From Tractidigestivibacter scatoligenes (GTDB lineage Bacteria; Actinomycetota; Coriobacteriia; Coriobacteriales; Atopobiaceae), in NCBI RefSeq assembly GCF_001494635.1, contig NZ_LOJF01000011.1:62001-126000 (forward strand): 64,000 bases of DNA. Direction: 5' to 3'. Positions 54,731 through 63,382 of this stretch are shown one piece after another (the first letter of the stretch is position 1; every line of letters starts with the position of its first letter). The notes beneath the pieces were generated by a model, which saw nothing but the letters and a program-made list of their open reading frames with translations, did no database searches and was not told the origin of the DNA. A program made the translations under genes and the position numbers.

Positions 54731-54769
54731 AGCCCTCTCCGGTGTCGTTTGGCGCCGGAGGGGGCTTTT
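54731..54769 (+). terminator. Rho-independent terminator
   Basis: The stem AGCCCTCTCCGG / CCGGAGGGGGCT (one wobble) is followed by TTTTCG, 36 bases past the L,D-transpeptidase stop. The tail runs straight into a CGTGCGTGATTGCTGCGGCA block like the end of the 60-bp repeat, just as at 17811. Confidence 0.9.
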
Positions 54770-54836
54770 CGTGCGTGATTGCTGCGGCAACGTGGTCTCC
54801 GCCGTCATTTCAGCGCGAGAGGAGCTTCTCATATCA

Positions 54837-54916
54837 GAGGTTAGCTCCTTTTCTTAAACGCAGCCCACGTTTCCGCAGTTGGCGAGCAGTCGTTTTAAGA
54901 AAAGGAGCTATTCTCC
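54837..54916. repeat. Long-armed palindrome, type A copy 2
   Basis: The arms GAGGTTAGCTCCTTTTCTTA... and its complement share the core TAGCTCCTTTTCTTAA with copy 1 (33839-33927). They enclose the same central ACGTTTCCGCAG. The AA/GT difference between arms is swapped relative to copy 1. The remaining gap to ffh (to 55025) is GC-rich and holds a short repeated GGAAGCATTGGGGTAG-like pair, no gene. Confidence 0.8.
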
Positions 54917-55025
54917 GAGAACGGGAGGCATTGGGGGTAGCGGCGGCTACCGGACCCGGGAAGCATTGGGGTAGTGGCGGCCGCCGGAGACGAGAAGGGC
55001 TCCGACGGCCGCGCGAAAGCCGCTG

Positions 55026-56423
55026 CTACATGCCCCAACCACGGCCACCCATGCCACCGGGCATGCCGCCGCCCATGCCCATGTTGCGCATCATCGACTG
55101 CATCTGGCGGCGCTGCTTCTTGCTGCCACCCTGGGTGGCAGCGCGCATCTTACTCATCATCTTGTTCATCTCGCCCCACTGCTTGAGGAGCTGGTTGACC
55201 TCTTGGACGCTGCGTCCAGAGCCTGCCGCGATGCGCTTCCTGCGCTGGCCGTTGATGATTTTTGGCCGTGCGCGCTCCTCCTTGGTCATGGAGTGAATCA
55301 TGGCCTCGATGCGCCCAAGCGAGCTCTCGTCCACGCCGCCCTGCTGTGCCATCGCACGCTCGCCGCCAGGCAGCGCCGAGATGATCTTGGCCAGGCCGCC
55401 CATCTTCCTGATCTGCTGCATCTGGTTGAGCAGATCGTCCATCGTGAAGCCTTCGCGCAGCATGCGCTCGGCGGCGTCGATCTGCTCCTGGTCGGCCACC
55501 TTCTGGGCCTGCTCGATGATGCCGTAAACGTCACCCATGCCCAGGATGCGCTTGGCCATGCGATCGGGGTGGAAGACCTCGAGCGAGTCGGGCTTCTCGC
55601 CCATTGAGACAAACTTGATGGGCTTACCCGTCACCGCACGCACGGAGAGCGCGCCGCCGCCGCGGGCGTCGCCATCGAGCTTGGACATGATGACGCCGTC
55701 AAAGTCCACGCGCTCGGCGAAGGTCTGGACCACGTTCACGATGTCCTGGCCGGTCATGGCGTCGACCACCATGAGGATCTGGTCGGGCCTGACAGCCTGC
55801 TTGATGGCAACCGCCTCCTGCATCATCTCCTCGTCGATCTGCAGGCGGCCGGCGGTATCCACAATCACGATGTCGTTGAGGTGGTCAACAGCCTCGTGGA
55901 TGGACTCGGAGGCAACCTTGACCGCGTCCTTGCCGTCGCCGCGATAGACCGGTACGCCAATCTCGGCACCGAGGGTGGCAAGCTGGTCGGCAGCTGCGGG
56001 ACGGTGCGTGTCGCAGGCGGCAAGCAGCGGAGAGTGACCCTGGCCCTTCAGGAGGTAGGCAAGCTTGGCCGCAGCCGTGGTCTTGCCCGAGCCCTGCAGG
56101 CCCACGAGCATGATCACGTTGGGCGTGCGGTTCTGCGCCAGCACGAGCTTGGACTCGGTGGTGCCGAGAAGCTCGGTGAGCTGGTCGAGCACGATGCGCA
56201 CCACGTTCTGCGCGGGCGTGAGCGAGTCCAGGACCTCGGCTGTAAGGCACTTCTCCTTGCAGGAGGCGACAAAGTCCTTGACCACGCGGAAGTTGACGTC
56301 GGCCTCGAGCAGGGCCATGCGGATCTCGCGCATGGCCACGTTGATGTCGGCCTCGGTGAGCTTGCCCTTGCCGCGGAGCTTGTCGAAGGTGTCCTGGAGG
56401 CGTTCGGAGAGGCTGTTGAACAT
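55026..56423 (-). CDS. ffh: Signal recognition particle protein Ffh
   Basis: Ffh binds SRP RNA and signal sequences and delivers ribosomes to FtsY. The 465-residue protein has the N helical bundle, the G domain (GLQGSGKTTAAAKLA near 106, DTAGRL near 189, TKLDGDARGG near 246) and a Met-rich M domain ending in a Gly/Met-rich tail. GGAAGG precedes the ATG. It begins 2 bases after the ftsY stop, so SRP and its receptor are co-transcribed. The SRP RNA gene is not in the window. Confidence 0.97.
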   Translation of the reverse strand: MFNSLSERLQDTFDKLRGKGKLTEADINVAMREIRMALLEADVNFRVVKDFVASCKEKCLTAEVLDSLTPAQNVVRIVLDQLTELLGTTESKLVLAQNRTPNVIMLVGLQGSGKTTAAAKLAYLLKGQGHSPLLAACDTHRPAAADQLATLGAEIGVPVYRGDGKDAVKVASESIHEAVDHLNDIVIVDTAGRLQIDEEMMQEAVAIKQAVRPDQILMVVDAMTGQDIVNVVQTFAERVDFDGVIMSKLDGDARGGGALSVRAVTGKPIKFVSMGEKPDSLEVFHPDRMAKRILGMGDVYGIIEQAQKVADQEQIDAAERMLREGFTMDDLLNQMQQIRKMGGLAKIISALPGGERAMAQQGGVDESSLGRIEAMIHSMTKEERARPKIINGQRRKRIAAGSGRSVQEVNQLLKQWGEMNKMMSKMRAATQGGSKKQRRQMQSMMRNMGMGGGMPGGMGGRGWGM

Positions 56424-56425
56424 GG

Positions 56426-57328
56426 CTACTTTCCTTCCCCAACGAGCGCACGGCAGAAGTCGAGCGCGTCGAAGGTCTCAAGGTCGTCGATGGACTCTCC
56501 CACGCCAATGCGGTAGATGGGAAGCCCCAGCTGGTCAGAGATCGCAAGCGCGATGCCGCCCTTGGCGGTGCCGTCAAGCTTGGTGACGATAAGCCCGTCG
56601 AGGTCAAGGGCGTCGTTGAACTCCTTGGCCTGCGCAAGGCCGTTCTGGCCGGTGGTGGCGTCAATCACAAGGACAACGGTGACCGGCATAGAGGTGCAGC
56701 GCTTGCGGGTGACGTTGACCACCTTGGCAAGCTCGCGCATGAGGTCGGACGAGGTGTGCAGGCGACCTGCCGTGTCAATGAGCACCAGCTGCGTGCCGCG
56801 CTTCTCGGCCTCCTCGACCACGTCGTAACAGACGCTCGCCGGGTCCGCCCCGCGCTCGCGGGTGATGACGTCCACGCCGGCGCGCGTGCCCCACACCTCG
56901 AGCTGCTCGATGGCTGCGGCGCGGAAGGTGTCGGCACCGCCGATAAGGCAGCTCTTGCCCTCGCCACGGGCGCGACCGGCAAGCTTGCCCACCGTGGTGG
57001 TTTTGCCGGCGCCGTTGATGCCCACAAAGAGGACGCACGAGGGCACGTCTTCGAAGGGGTCGCGGTCTGCCGTGCGGAACTCCTGAGCAAGGCGCTTGGC
57101 GAGGGCGTCGCGCAGCTGGTCTGCGCGGTTGAGGTTCTCGCGCGCGGCCTGCTCGCGCAGGTCATCGGTCACGCGCATGGCAAGCTCGCCGCCCATGTCG
57201 CCCATCACGAGCGTGTCCTCGAGGTCCTCCCAGAAGTCCTCGTCGACCTCGCCGCCCATGTAGAAAATCTCGTTGATGGCCTCGCGCGAGCGCGAGAGGC
57301 CGCTTTTCAGCCTGTCGAAGAAACCCAT
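56426..57328 (-). CDS. ftsY: SRP receptor FtsY
   Basis: FtsY is the membrane-associated GTPase receptor for SRP. At 300 residues it has only the NG core (GINGAGKTTTVGKLA near 104, DTAGRLHTSSDLM near 188, TKLDGTAKGG near 250) without a long acidic A domain, as in many Gram-positives. Its ATG overlaps the smc stop by one base (TGATG), coupling their translation. Confidence 0.97.
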   Translation of the reverse strand: MGFFDRLKSGLSRSREAINEIFYMGGEVDEDFWEDLEDTLVMGDMGGELAMRVTDDLREQAARENLNRADQLRDALAKRLAQEFRTADRDPFEDVPSCVLFVGINGAGKTTTVGKLAGRARGEGKSCLIGGADTFRAAAIEQLEVWGTRAGVDVITRERGADPASVCYDVVEEAEKRGTQLVLIDTAGRLHTSSDLMRELAKVVNVTRKRCTSMPVTVVLVIDATTGQNGLAQAKEFNDALDLDGLIVTKLDGTAKGGIALAISDQLGLPIYRIGVGESIDDLETFDALDFCRALVGEGK

Positions 57329-60300
57329 CAGGCATCGACCACCTTTCCAGTCGCCTTGTCGAGGCGCTGAGAGACGACGTGACTCACGCCGTCGGCCTGC
57401 ATGGAGACGCCGTAGAGGACGTCGGCCTGCTCCATCGTCCTTCTCTGGTGCGAGATGACGATGAGCTGCGTCGTGTCCTTGAGCTGCTCGATGGCGTCAA
57501 GGAGCTTGGAGAGGTTGGAGTCGTCGAGCGCGGCCTCCACCTCGTCGAACACGTAGAAGGGCACCGTACGCGTCTTGTAGACGGCAAAGAGCAGCGCCAG
57601 CGCCGTGAGGGACTTCTCGCCGCCGGACATGAGCGACATCTTGGTGATGCGCTTACCCCTGGGCTGTGCCACGATCTCGATGCCCGTCTCGGAGAGGTTG
57701 TCCGGGTCTGTCATCTCGATGTGGGCGTGGCCGCCTGGGAAGAGCATCGAGAAGATCTCCGAGAAGTTCTCGTTCACCTTGTCGAAGACCACGAGGAACC
57801 TGTTGCGCATCTTGCGGTCGATGGCGGCGTTGATCTTCTTGAGCGCCACGCGGGCGGCCTCGAGATCTTCGACCTGCTCGCCAATGTAGTCCGCACGCTG
57901 CTTCAGGCGGATGTACTCGTCCATCGCGACCTCGTTCACGGGGCCGATGGAGGCAAGCTGGCTCTCGAGCTGGTCTGCCTCACGTTCGGCGGCCTCGCGG
58001 TCGTCTGGCGCGGGAAGCGAAAGCGCCTCGTCGAGAACGGCACCCGCGGCCTGAATGGCCTCGATGGCGTTTTGGACCTGCACCTCCAGGCGACCGAGGT
58101 CGACCTTGACCGCAGAGGCGGCGTCGCGGGCGCGGGTGAGCTCGGCGGTGGCGTCATTCACGGCAGACTTGGCGTCTCCGATGGTGCGCTTAAGGGAGTC
58201 GGAGTCCGCCTCGGCAAGAGAGGCGCGGTCCTTGAGGCGCGCGGCCCAGTCGAGCGCACGGGTGCGGATGGCGTCATAGCGGTCGTGGAGAGGGTCGACG
58301 CGCAGGCGCACCACCTCAAGGGCGCGCGAGCCCTCCTCGGTGGCCACGATGCGTGCGTCGAGGTCGTGCTTGCGGTTGGCAAGCTCGCGCTCGCGCGACG
58401 AGAGGTTCTTGGCGCGCTCCTTGGCCATCGCAAGCTCGAGGCGCGCGTCAGAGAGCTCGTGGGACGCCTTGCCCTGGGCGCGCACGGCCTCGTCGTGCTG
58501 CGTACGCAGGTCGCCCAGGCCACCGGCCAGCTCCTCCGCCTTGGCGCGTGCCGCTGCGGCGGCTGCCTTGTGCTCCTCGATGTGCGAGCGGGCGTCTGCC
58601 GCGCGCTCGGATGCAGCGTCTCGCTGGCGCGTGACCTGGCGTTGCTCGTCTGCCGCGCGCTGGCGCTGCGCGTCCAGGCGCCCCATCTCGGACGTAACTG
58701 AGGAGAGCTCACCCGAGAGTCGCGCGACGTCGCCTTTTGCGGCCGCGGCACCATCGCGCGACGCGGCAAGCGCAGCCTCTGCCGCACTCACGGCCTCCGT
58801 CGCAGCCCCGAGCGATGCACGCAGCTCCCCCATGCCCTCCTCGAGGGCTCGAATGCGGCGCTTGCGCTCGAGGGCGCCCGCCTCGGTCGAGGGCGCAGTG
58901 CCAACCACGCAGCGACCATCGGGCGTGACGGTGACGCCGTCCTGCGTGACGTAGGTGAACGCCGGCATGGCCTGATGCGCGCGGATGGCCTCCTCGGCGC
59001 TACCCACGAGCCTGATGTCGCCGAGAAGCGCCGTGAGGAGCGGGCGCGCAGCGTCAGAGACGCGCAGGTGCGAGATGAGCGCCTCGCCGGGGGCGCCCTC
59101 CGCCGCCACCGCAGCGGGTACGGCCTCGCGGAAGACCACGGTCGCCCTGCCCTCGGCGCGCCCCTGCGAGAGCGCGGAGGCCGCGAGCATGCCCGCGTCC
59201 GTGGCGCTTGCCACCACAAAGGCGGCAAGGTCATCACCGAGCAGGCGCTCTACCAGGGACTCCGTTGCCTCGTCGGCGTCGATGAGGTCTGCCAGGCGGC
59301 ACTCGACAAGGTCCGCCGCCTTTCCCTTGGAGACTGCCTCCACGAGCGGGCTTGCCTTCTCCACGTTGGCGTCAACCGAGCGCAGCGCCGAGAGGGTGGC
59401 TTCGGAGGATGAGAGCTTGGTGCGAGCAGAGCGTTCCTCGTCACGGGCGCGCTTGAGCGCGGCCTGGGCCTCGGCAATGGTGCCGGCAAGCTCCTCCGCC
59501 TTGGCACGGGCGTCGGCGAGCTGTGCCTCCACGCGAGCCTTGCGCTCTCCCCTCTCGGCCAGCGCCTCCTCGGTTGTGGCGAGGGTCTCTGCCACCTGCT
59601 CGAGGCGGCTCTTGTACATGCCGTCCTCGACCTCGGCGTTCGAGATCTGGTCCTCGAGCTTGGCAAAGGCGAGGGTCTCCCTATCTGCCTCGGCGCGCGC
59701 CTGGCGCTCGTCTGCCTGGCGCTTGTTGAGGGTGTCCTCCAGCTCGCGCCGATGCGCCACGGCGTCCCGCGACGCCTTCGAGAGCGCCTCCATGCCCTCC
59801 TCGAGCTCGCGCTGGCGCACGCGGGCATCAGAGAGGTCCCCGGCCACGCGCTCGTGCTCCTCGGTCACATCCGCGCGCTGCTTGCGCATGGTCGAGAGCT
59901 GCATGCGCATCTCGGAGAGGCGCGAGACCATGTTCTTGCCCTTCTCCTCCAGAAGGCGCATGTCCGAGTCCATGCGGCCGAGGATGTCCTGCATGCGGCG
60001 ACGCTGCTCGCCGAGGTCGCCCACAAAGAGGCCCTTCTGCTCGAGGAGCGACTGGTACTTCTCGAGCTCTGCGGACTTCTCGTCCAGGCGGTACTGGGCA
60101 AGCTCGACGGCGGCGTCGGCCTCGCGGCCGCGGGCCGAGAGCGTGCCGTAGGAGGCCTGCAGGCGGCGCAGGTCGTCAACCGCGAGCTGCGTGCGCAGCT
60201 CGGTCAGGCGCTCGGTGATGTCGTGGGCGCGCTTTGCCTTATCGACCTGCCGCTCGAGGGGCCTGAGCTGGCGGTTAATCTCACGCTCGACCACCTTGGC

Positions 60301-60870
60301 GCGCGCAAGGTTGTCATCCATCGAGGAGAGTTTGCGAAGGCTGCGCTCCTTGCGCCTGCGGTGCTTGGAGATGTCTGCCGCCTCCTCGATGAGCTCGCGG
60401 CGCTCCTCAGGGCGGCTCTGGAGGATGGAGTCAAGCTTGCCTTGGCTGATGATCGAGTGGGTGTCCTTGCCCAGGCCGGAGTCGTGGAGGATGTCCTGCA
60501 CGTCCATAAGGCGCGCGGGCGCGCCGTTGATGAGGTACTCGGACTCGCCCGAGCGATACATCCGGCGCGTGATGCCCACCTCGGAGAAGTCGATGGGCAG
60601 CGTGTGGTCTGAGTTGTCGAGTACCAGCGTAACCTCTGCCACGCCCACGGCGGGCCTTGCGGAGCTACCCGAGAAGATCACGTCCTCCATGGCCTGGCCA
60701 CGGAGCATCTTGGCGCTCTGCTCGCCCAGGACCCAGAGAATGGCGTCAGAGACGTTCGACTTGCCCGAGCCGTTGGGACCCACAACCACGTTGAGGCCGG
60801 GGTCGAAGGACATGGATGTCCTGTCGGCGAAGGACTTGAAGCCCTTGAGGGTGAGCGACTTCAGATACAA
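57328..60870 (-). CDS. smc: Chromosome segregation protein SMC
   Basis: SMC is the condensin ATPase that organises the chromosome. The 1180-residue protein has Walker A (GPNGSGKSN, residues 31-39), long coiled coils, a hinge (about 500-650), the ABC signature LMSGGEKSLTALALL, and Walker B FYVFDEVEAALDD near the end. The TTG start at 60870 with AGAGGA upstream is used because conserved residues begin there. It lies between rnc and ftsY, the usual order. ScpA/ScpB genes are not in the window. Confidence 0.98.
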   Translation of the reverse strand: MYLKSLTLKGFKSFADRTSMSFDPGLNVVVGPNGSGKSNVSDAILWVLGEQSAKMLRGQAMEDVIFSGSSARPAVGVAEVTLVLDNSDHTLPIDFSEVGITRRMYRSGESEYLINGAPARLMDVQDILHDSGLGKDTHSIISQGKLDSILQSRPEERRELIEEAADISKHRRRKERSLRKLSSMDDNLARAKVVEREINRQLRPLERQVDKAKRAHDITERLTELRTQLAVDDLRRLQASYGTLSARGREADAAVELAQYRLDEKSAELEKYQSLLEQKGLFVGDLGEQRRRMQDILGRMDSDMRLLEEKGKNMVSRLSEMRMQLSTMRKQRADVTEEHERVAGDLSDARVRQRELEEGMEALSKASRDAVAHRRELEDTLNKRQADERQARAEADRETLAFAKLEDQISNAEVEDGMYKSRLEQVAETLATTEEALAERGERKARVEAQLADARAKAEELAGTIAEAQAALKRARDEERSARTKLSSSEATLSALRSVDANVEKASPLVEAVSKGKAADLVECRLADLIDADEATESLVERLLGDDLAAFVVASATDAGMLAASALSQGRAEGRATVVFREAVPAAVAAEGAPGEALISHLRVSDAARPLLTALLGDIRLVGSAEEAIRAHQAMPAFTYVTQDGVTVTPDGRCVVGTAPSTEAGALERKRRIRALEEGMGELRASLGAATEAVSAAEAALAASRDGAAAAKGDVARLSGELSSVTSEMGRLDAQRQRAADEQRQVTRQRDAASERAADARSHIEEHKAAAAAARAKAEELAGGLGDLRTQHDEAVRAQGKASHELSDARLELAMAKERAKNLSSRERELANRKHDLDARIVATEEGSRALEVVRLRVDPLHDRYDAIRTRALDWAARLKDRASLAEADSDSLKRTIGDAKSAVNDATAELTRARDAASAVKVDLGRLEVQVQNAIEAIQAAGAVLDEALSLPAPDDREAAEREADQLESQLASIGPVNEVAMDEYIRLKQRADYIGEQVEDLEAARVALKKINAAIDRKMRNRFLVVFDKVNENFSEIFSMLFPGGHAHIEMTDPDNLSETGIEIVAQPRGKRITKMSLMSGGEKSLTALALLFAVYKTRTVPFYVFDEVEAALDDSNLSKLLDAIEQLKDTTQLIVISHQRRTMEQADVLYGVSMQADGVSHVVSQRLDKATGKVVDA

Positions 60871-60893
60871 GGGTGGTCCTCTCGCTTCTCGGG

Positions 60894-61649
60894 CTAGTGC
60901 TCGTCGGCGTCAGCGGGGGCGACGCTGGCGTCTGCCCCCTTGTCGCCGCCCTGTCCCATGCGCTCGAGCGCGTCCGCGGCGGCGGCGTTCTCGGAGCTCT
61001 TCTTGGAGGGGCCGGAACCCCGGCCCACGCGCTTGCCATCGACCAGCACAACGGAGGTGAAGGTGGGGTCGTGCGCGGGGCCCTCCTCGCCCACGAGCTT
61101 GTACTCGGGAGCAAGGCGGAGGTCGCGCTGGGTGATCTCCTGCAGGCGCGACTTGGGGTTTATCGGCCGCTCGGAGAGACGGTCGACAAGCTCGGGCGTA
61201 AAGTGCGAGGAAAGCGTGTCGAGCACGAATCTTCGCGTGTCCTCGTAGCCGGCATCAAGGTAGAGGGCGCCCACGATGGACTCGTAGACGTTCTCGAGGG
61301 CGGAGTGCATCCCGCGCGCGTGCGTGCCCTTCTCGGACTCGCCCACCACGATGAGCGGAGCTATCCCAAGGTCGCCCGACACCTCGGAGAGCGTCTCGCC
61401 CGAGACGAGCGAGATCTTGAGCCTTGTGAGCGCACCCTCGTCGAGCCCGGGGAAGCGCTCGAAGAGCTCGGTGGCCACAATGGCGCCCAGGATGGAGTCG
61501 CCCAGGAACTCAAGCCTCTCATAGGAGGCCGAGACAGGCTTTCCCTCCACCGCCGAGGGGTGCGTGATGGCGGACGTTATGAGCCTTTTGTCGGTAAAGT
61601 GGTGGCCGCAGATGCGCTCCACCTCGCTGACCTTTTCATGCGTGTTCAA
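60894..61649 (-). CDS. rnc: Ribonuclease III
   Basis: RNase III cuts double-stranded RNA in rRNA maturation and regulation. The 251-residue protein has the ERLEFLGDSILG catalytic signature (near 44) and a downstream Glu-containing ENVYESIVGALYLDAG (near 118). A C-terminal dsRNA-binding domain follows, then an acidic Ala/Asp tail. The TTG at 61649 with AAGGAG upstream is the only start in good position. It lies between acpP and smc. Confidence 0.96.
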   Translation of the reverse strand: MNTHEKVSEVERICGHHFTDKRLITSAITHPSAVEGKPVSASYERLEFLGDSILGAIVATELFERFPGLDEGALTRLKISLVSGETLSEVSGDLGIAPLIVVGESEKGTHARGMHSALENVYESIVGALYLDAGYEDTRRFVLDTLSSHFTPELVDRLSERPINPKSRLQEITQRDLRLAPEYKLVGEEGPAHDPTFTSVVLVDGKRVGRGSGPSKKSSENAAAADALERMGQGGDKGADASVAPADADEH

Positions 61650-61674
61650 GTGAGAGAGCTCTCCTTACAAAAGC

Positions 61675-61914
61675 TTACTGAGCGGCCTCGATGGCGCTCA
61701 CAGCGTCGCCCACGGTCGCAATCTTCTCGAGGGCCTCGTCGTCAAAGGTGAGATCGAACTCATCCTCGAGGGCGGTGACCAGCTCGAGCAGGTCGAAGGA
61801 GTCTGCGCCGAGGTCCTTGAAGGCGGTCTCCTCGGTGAGCTCGACGTCTGCCGGAACATCGAGGGTGTCGTTCACAACCGAGATGACCTTCTCGAGAATG
61901 GCGTCATGGTCCAT
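61675..61914 (-). CDS. acpP: Acyl carrier protein AcpP (fatty acid synthesis)
   Basis: This is the 79-residue housekeeping ACP, with the phosphopantetheine site Ser 39 in LGADSFDLLELV. The usual DS dyad is present, unlike the two ACPs of the accessory region. TAGGAGGA precedes the ATG. It lies between plsX and rnc, as in many bacteria, and serves fatty acid and phospholipid synthesis. Confidence 0.96.
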   Translation of the reverse strand: MDHDAILEKVISVVNDTLDVPADVELTEETAFKDLGADSFDLLELVTALEDEFDLTFDDEALEKIATVGDAVSAIEAAQ

Positions 61915-61990
61915 GGGTTCCTCCTAGCGGATTGACGTTGCCGGTTCACGCGGGCCGCGTGGCACCGCGCACACGAGCTTATGGTACCCG

Positions 61991-62980
61991 TTACTCGGCC
62001 TTCTCGCAGGCCTTGGCAATACGTTCGCAGAGCTGTCCGCGAGCGGCACGGGCGCAGGCAAGTGTGCCGCTGGCCACGGCCTCGGCGCTGGTGCTGCCGT
62101 GGCCCTTGACCACAGGAGCGCGCAGGCCGAGAAGGACGGCACCGCCCATCTCGTCACCAGAGAGCTCGCCCGCAACGGTCTTGAGCGCCGGCTTGAGCAT
62201 GAGGGCACCCAGGCCCGCACGCTTGGACTCGCCGGCAGCGGCCTTGACACGCGACACGATGAACTTTGCCGTGCCCTCGATGGTCTTCAGGGCGACGTTG
62301 CCCGTGAAGCCATCTGCCACGATAACGTCAAAAGTACCCGCGAGAAGGTCTGTGCCCTCGGCGTTGCCCACAAAGCCGCAGTTGCCCTCTGCCAGCGCCT
62401 TGTGGTAGGACAGCGCGAGCTCGGAGCCCTTGGTTTCCTCCGAGCCGTTGCAGAGAAGCGCCACGCGGGGCTCGTCTACGCCCAAGACTACCTGCGCATA
62501 GGCGCGGCCCATGTGCGCAAACTGCACAATCACGTCCGGCTGTACGTCCGCGTTGGCGCCACAGTCGAGAAGGACCGTCTTCTTGCCCGAGATACCGGGG
62601 GCGGCAAGCGTGAGCGCCGGGCGGCGGATGCCCTTGATGCGCCCAATGCCAAAGGTCGCGGCGGTGAGCACGGCGCCGGTGGAGCCAGCGGAGAAGAGGC
62701 CGTCCGCTTGGCCGGCGCGCACCGCCGAGGCGGCGCGAACGATGCTTGCATCCTTCTTCTTGCGCACGGCGGAGGCGGGATGCTCGTCCATGGCGATGAC
62801 CTCGGTGGTCACGAGGGCCTCTGCACGCTCGTGGTCGCGCGCGAAGGGCTCGACCACGGAGGCGTCGCCCGCCACGAGGACCTTGAGCTGAGGGTCAAGC
62901 TCGAGAGCCTTGGCAACGCCTTCGAGCAGCACGGAAGGCTCGCGGTCGGAGCCCATGACGTCAACGCAGATGGTGGTCAT
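61991..62980 (-). CDS. plsX: Phosphate acyltransferase PlsX
   Basis: PlsX makes acyl phosphate from acyl-ACP for phospholipid synthesis. The 329-residue protein has the family pattern (ICVDVMGSDREPSVLLEG at the start, SAGSTGAVL near 102, LDCGANADVQ near 137). It is related in fold to the Pta/Ptb enzymes but is a separate family. GGAGGATAG precedes the ATG. acpP lies downstream and a strong terminator lies upstream, so plsX probably has its own promoter in the short gap. Confidence 0.96.
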   Translation of the reverse strand: MTTICVDVMGSDREPSVLLEGVAKALELDPQLKVLVAGDASVVEPFARDHERAEALVTTEVIAMDEHPASAVRKKKDASIVRAASAVRAGQADGLFSAGSTGAVLTAATFGIGRIKGIRRPALTLAAPGISGKKTVLLDCGANADVQPDVIVQFAHMGRAYAQVVLGVDEPRVALLCNGSEETKGSELALSYHKALAEGNCGFVGNAEGTDLLAGTFDVIVADGFTGNVALKTIEGTAKFIVSRVKAAAGESKRAGLGALMLKPALKTVAGELSGDEMGGAVLLGLRAPVVKGHGSTSAEAVASGTLACARAARGQLCERIAKACEKAE

Positions 62981-63021
62981 CTATCCTCCAAGGTTGCTGT
63001 GGGGCGCTCGCGCGCAAGATT

Positions 63022-63057
63022 AAAAAAGGAGGCCGACCCCAGAAGGGACCGACCTCC
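63022..63057 (-). terminator. Rho-independent terminator after rpmF
   Basis: On the minus strand, GGAGGTCGGTCCC / GGGGTCGGCCTCC is followed by TTTTTTAAT. It lies between rpmF and plsX and should separate ribosomal-protein from lipid-gene expression. Confidence 0.9.
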
Positions 63058-63080
63058 CAGGCCATGTTGCAGGCATGGGG

Positions 63081-63260
63081 CTACTCGGTGACAACGACCT
63101 CGCGGTCCTTGTAGTAGCCGCAGTTGGGGCACACGTGGTGCGGGAGCTTGGGGGCTCCGCAACGCGGGCACACGGAACGGGCCGGAGTGGCGACCTTGCT
63201 GTTGGCCGAACGACGGGTGTGCGTGGCTCCACGGCCCTTTTTCTGCTTAGGAACTGCCAT
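63081..63260 (-). CDS. rpmF: 50S ribosomal protein L32
   Basis: The 59-residue product begins MAVPKQKKGRGATHTRRSAN and has two CXXC pairs (CPRC and CPNC) that bind zinc, the zinc-containing form of L32. The DNA reads as one clean frame from ATG 63260 to TAG 63081. AAGAGAGGTTC precedes the start. It lies between the yceD-type gene and plsX, the usual neighbourhood. Confidence 0.96.
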   Translation of the reverse strand: MAVPKQKKGRGATHTRRSANSKVATPARSVCPRCGAPKLPHHVCPNCGYYKDREVVVTE

Positions 63261-63382
63261 CTTGAACCTCTCTTGCTCTTACACCGCGCCCCTCGTGGAG
63301 ACGCGGGGCAACTTGACCAAAAAATCATGCGTAGATGACTATACCACGCAATTGGGCATATGCGCCAGATGCAGCAATATCT

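Noticed and set aside
52217-54832. 871-residue minus-strand frame extending the methyltransferase
   Set aside because: The first two thirds lie antisense to the L,D-transpeptidase; only the part from 53041 carries TrmH motifs.
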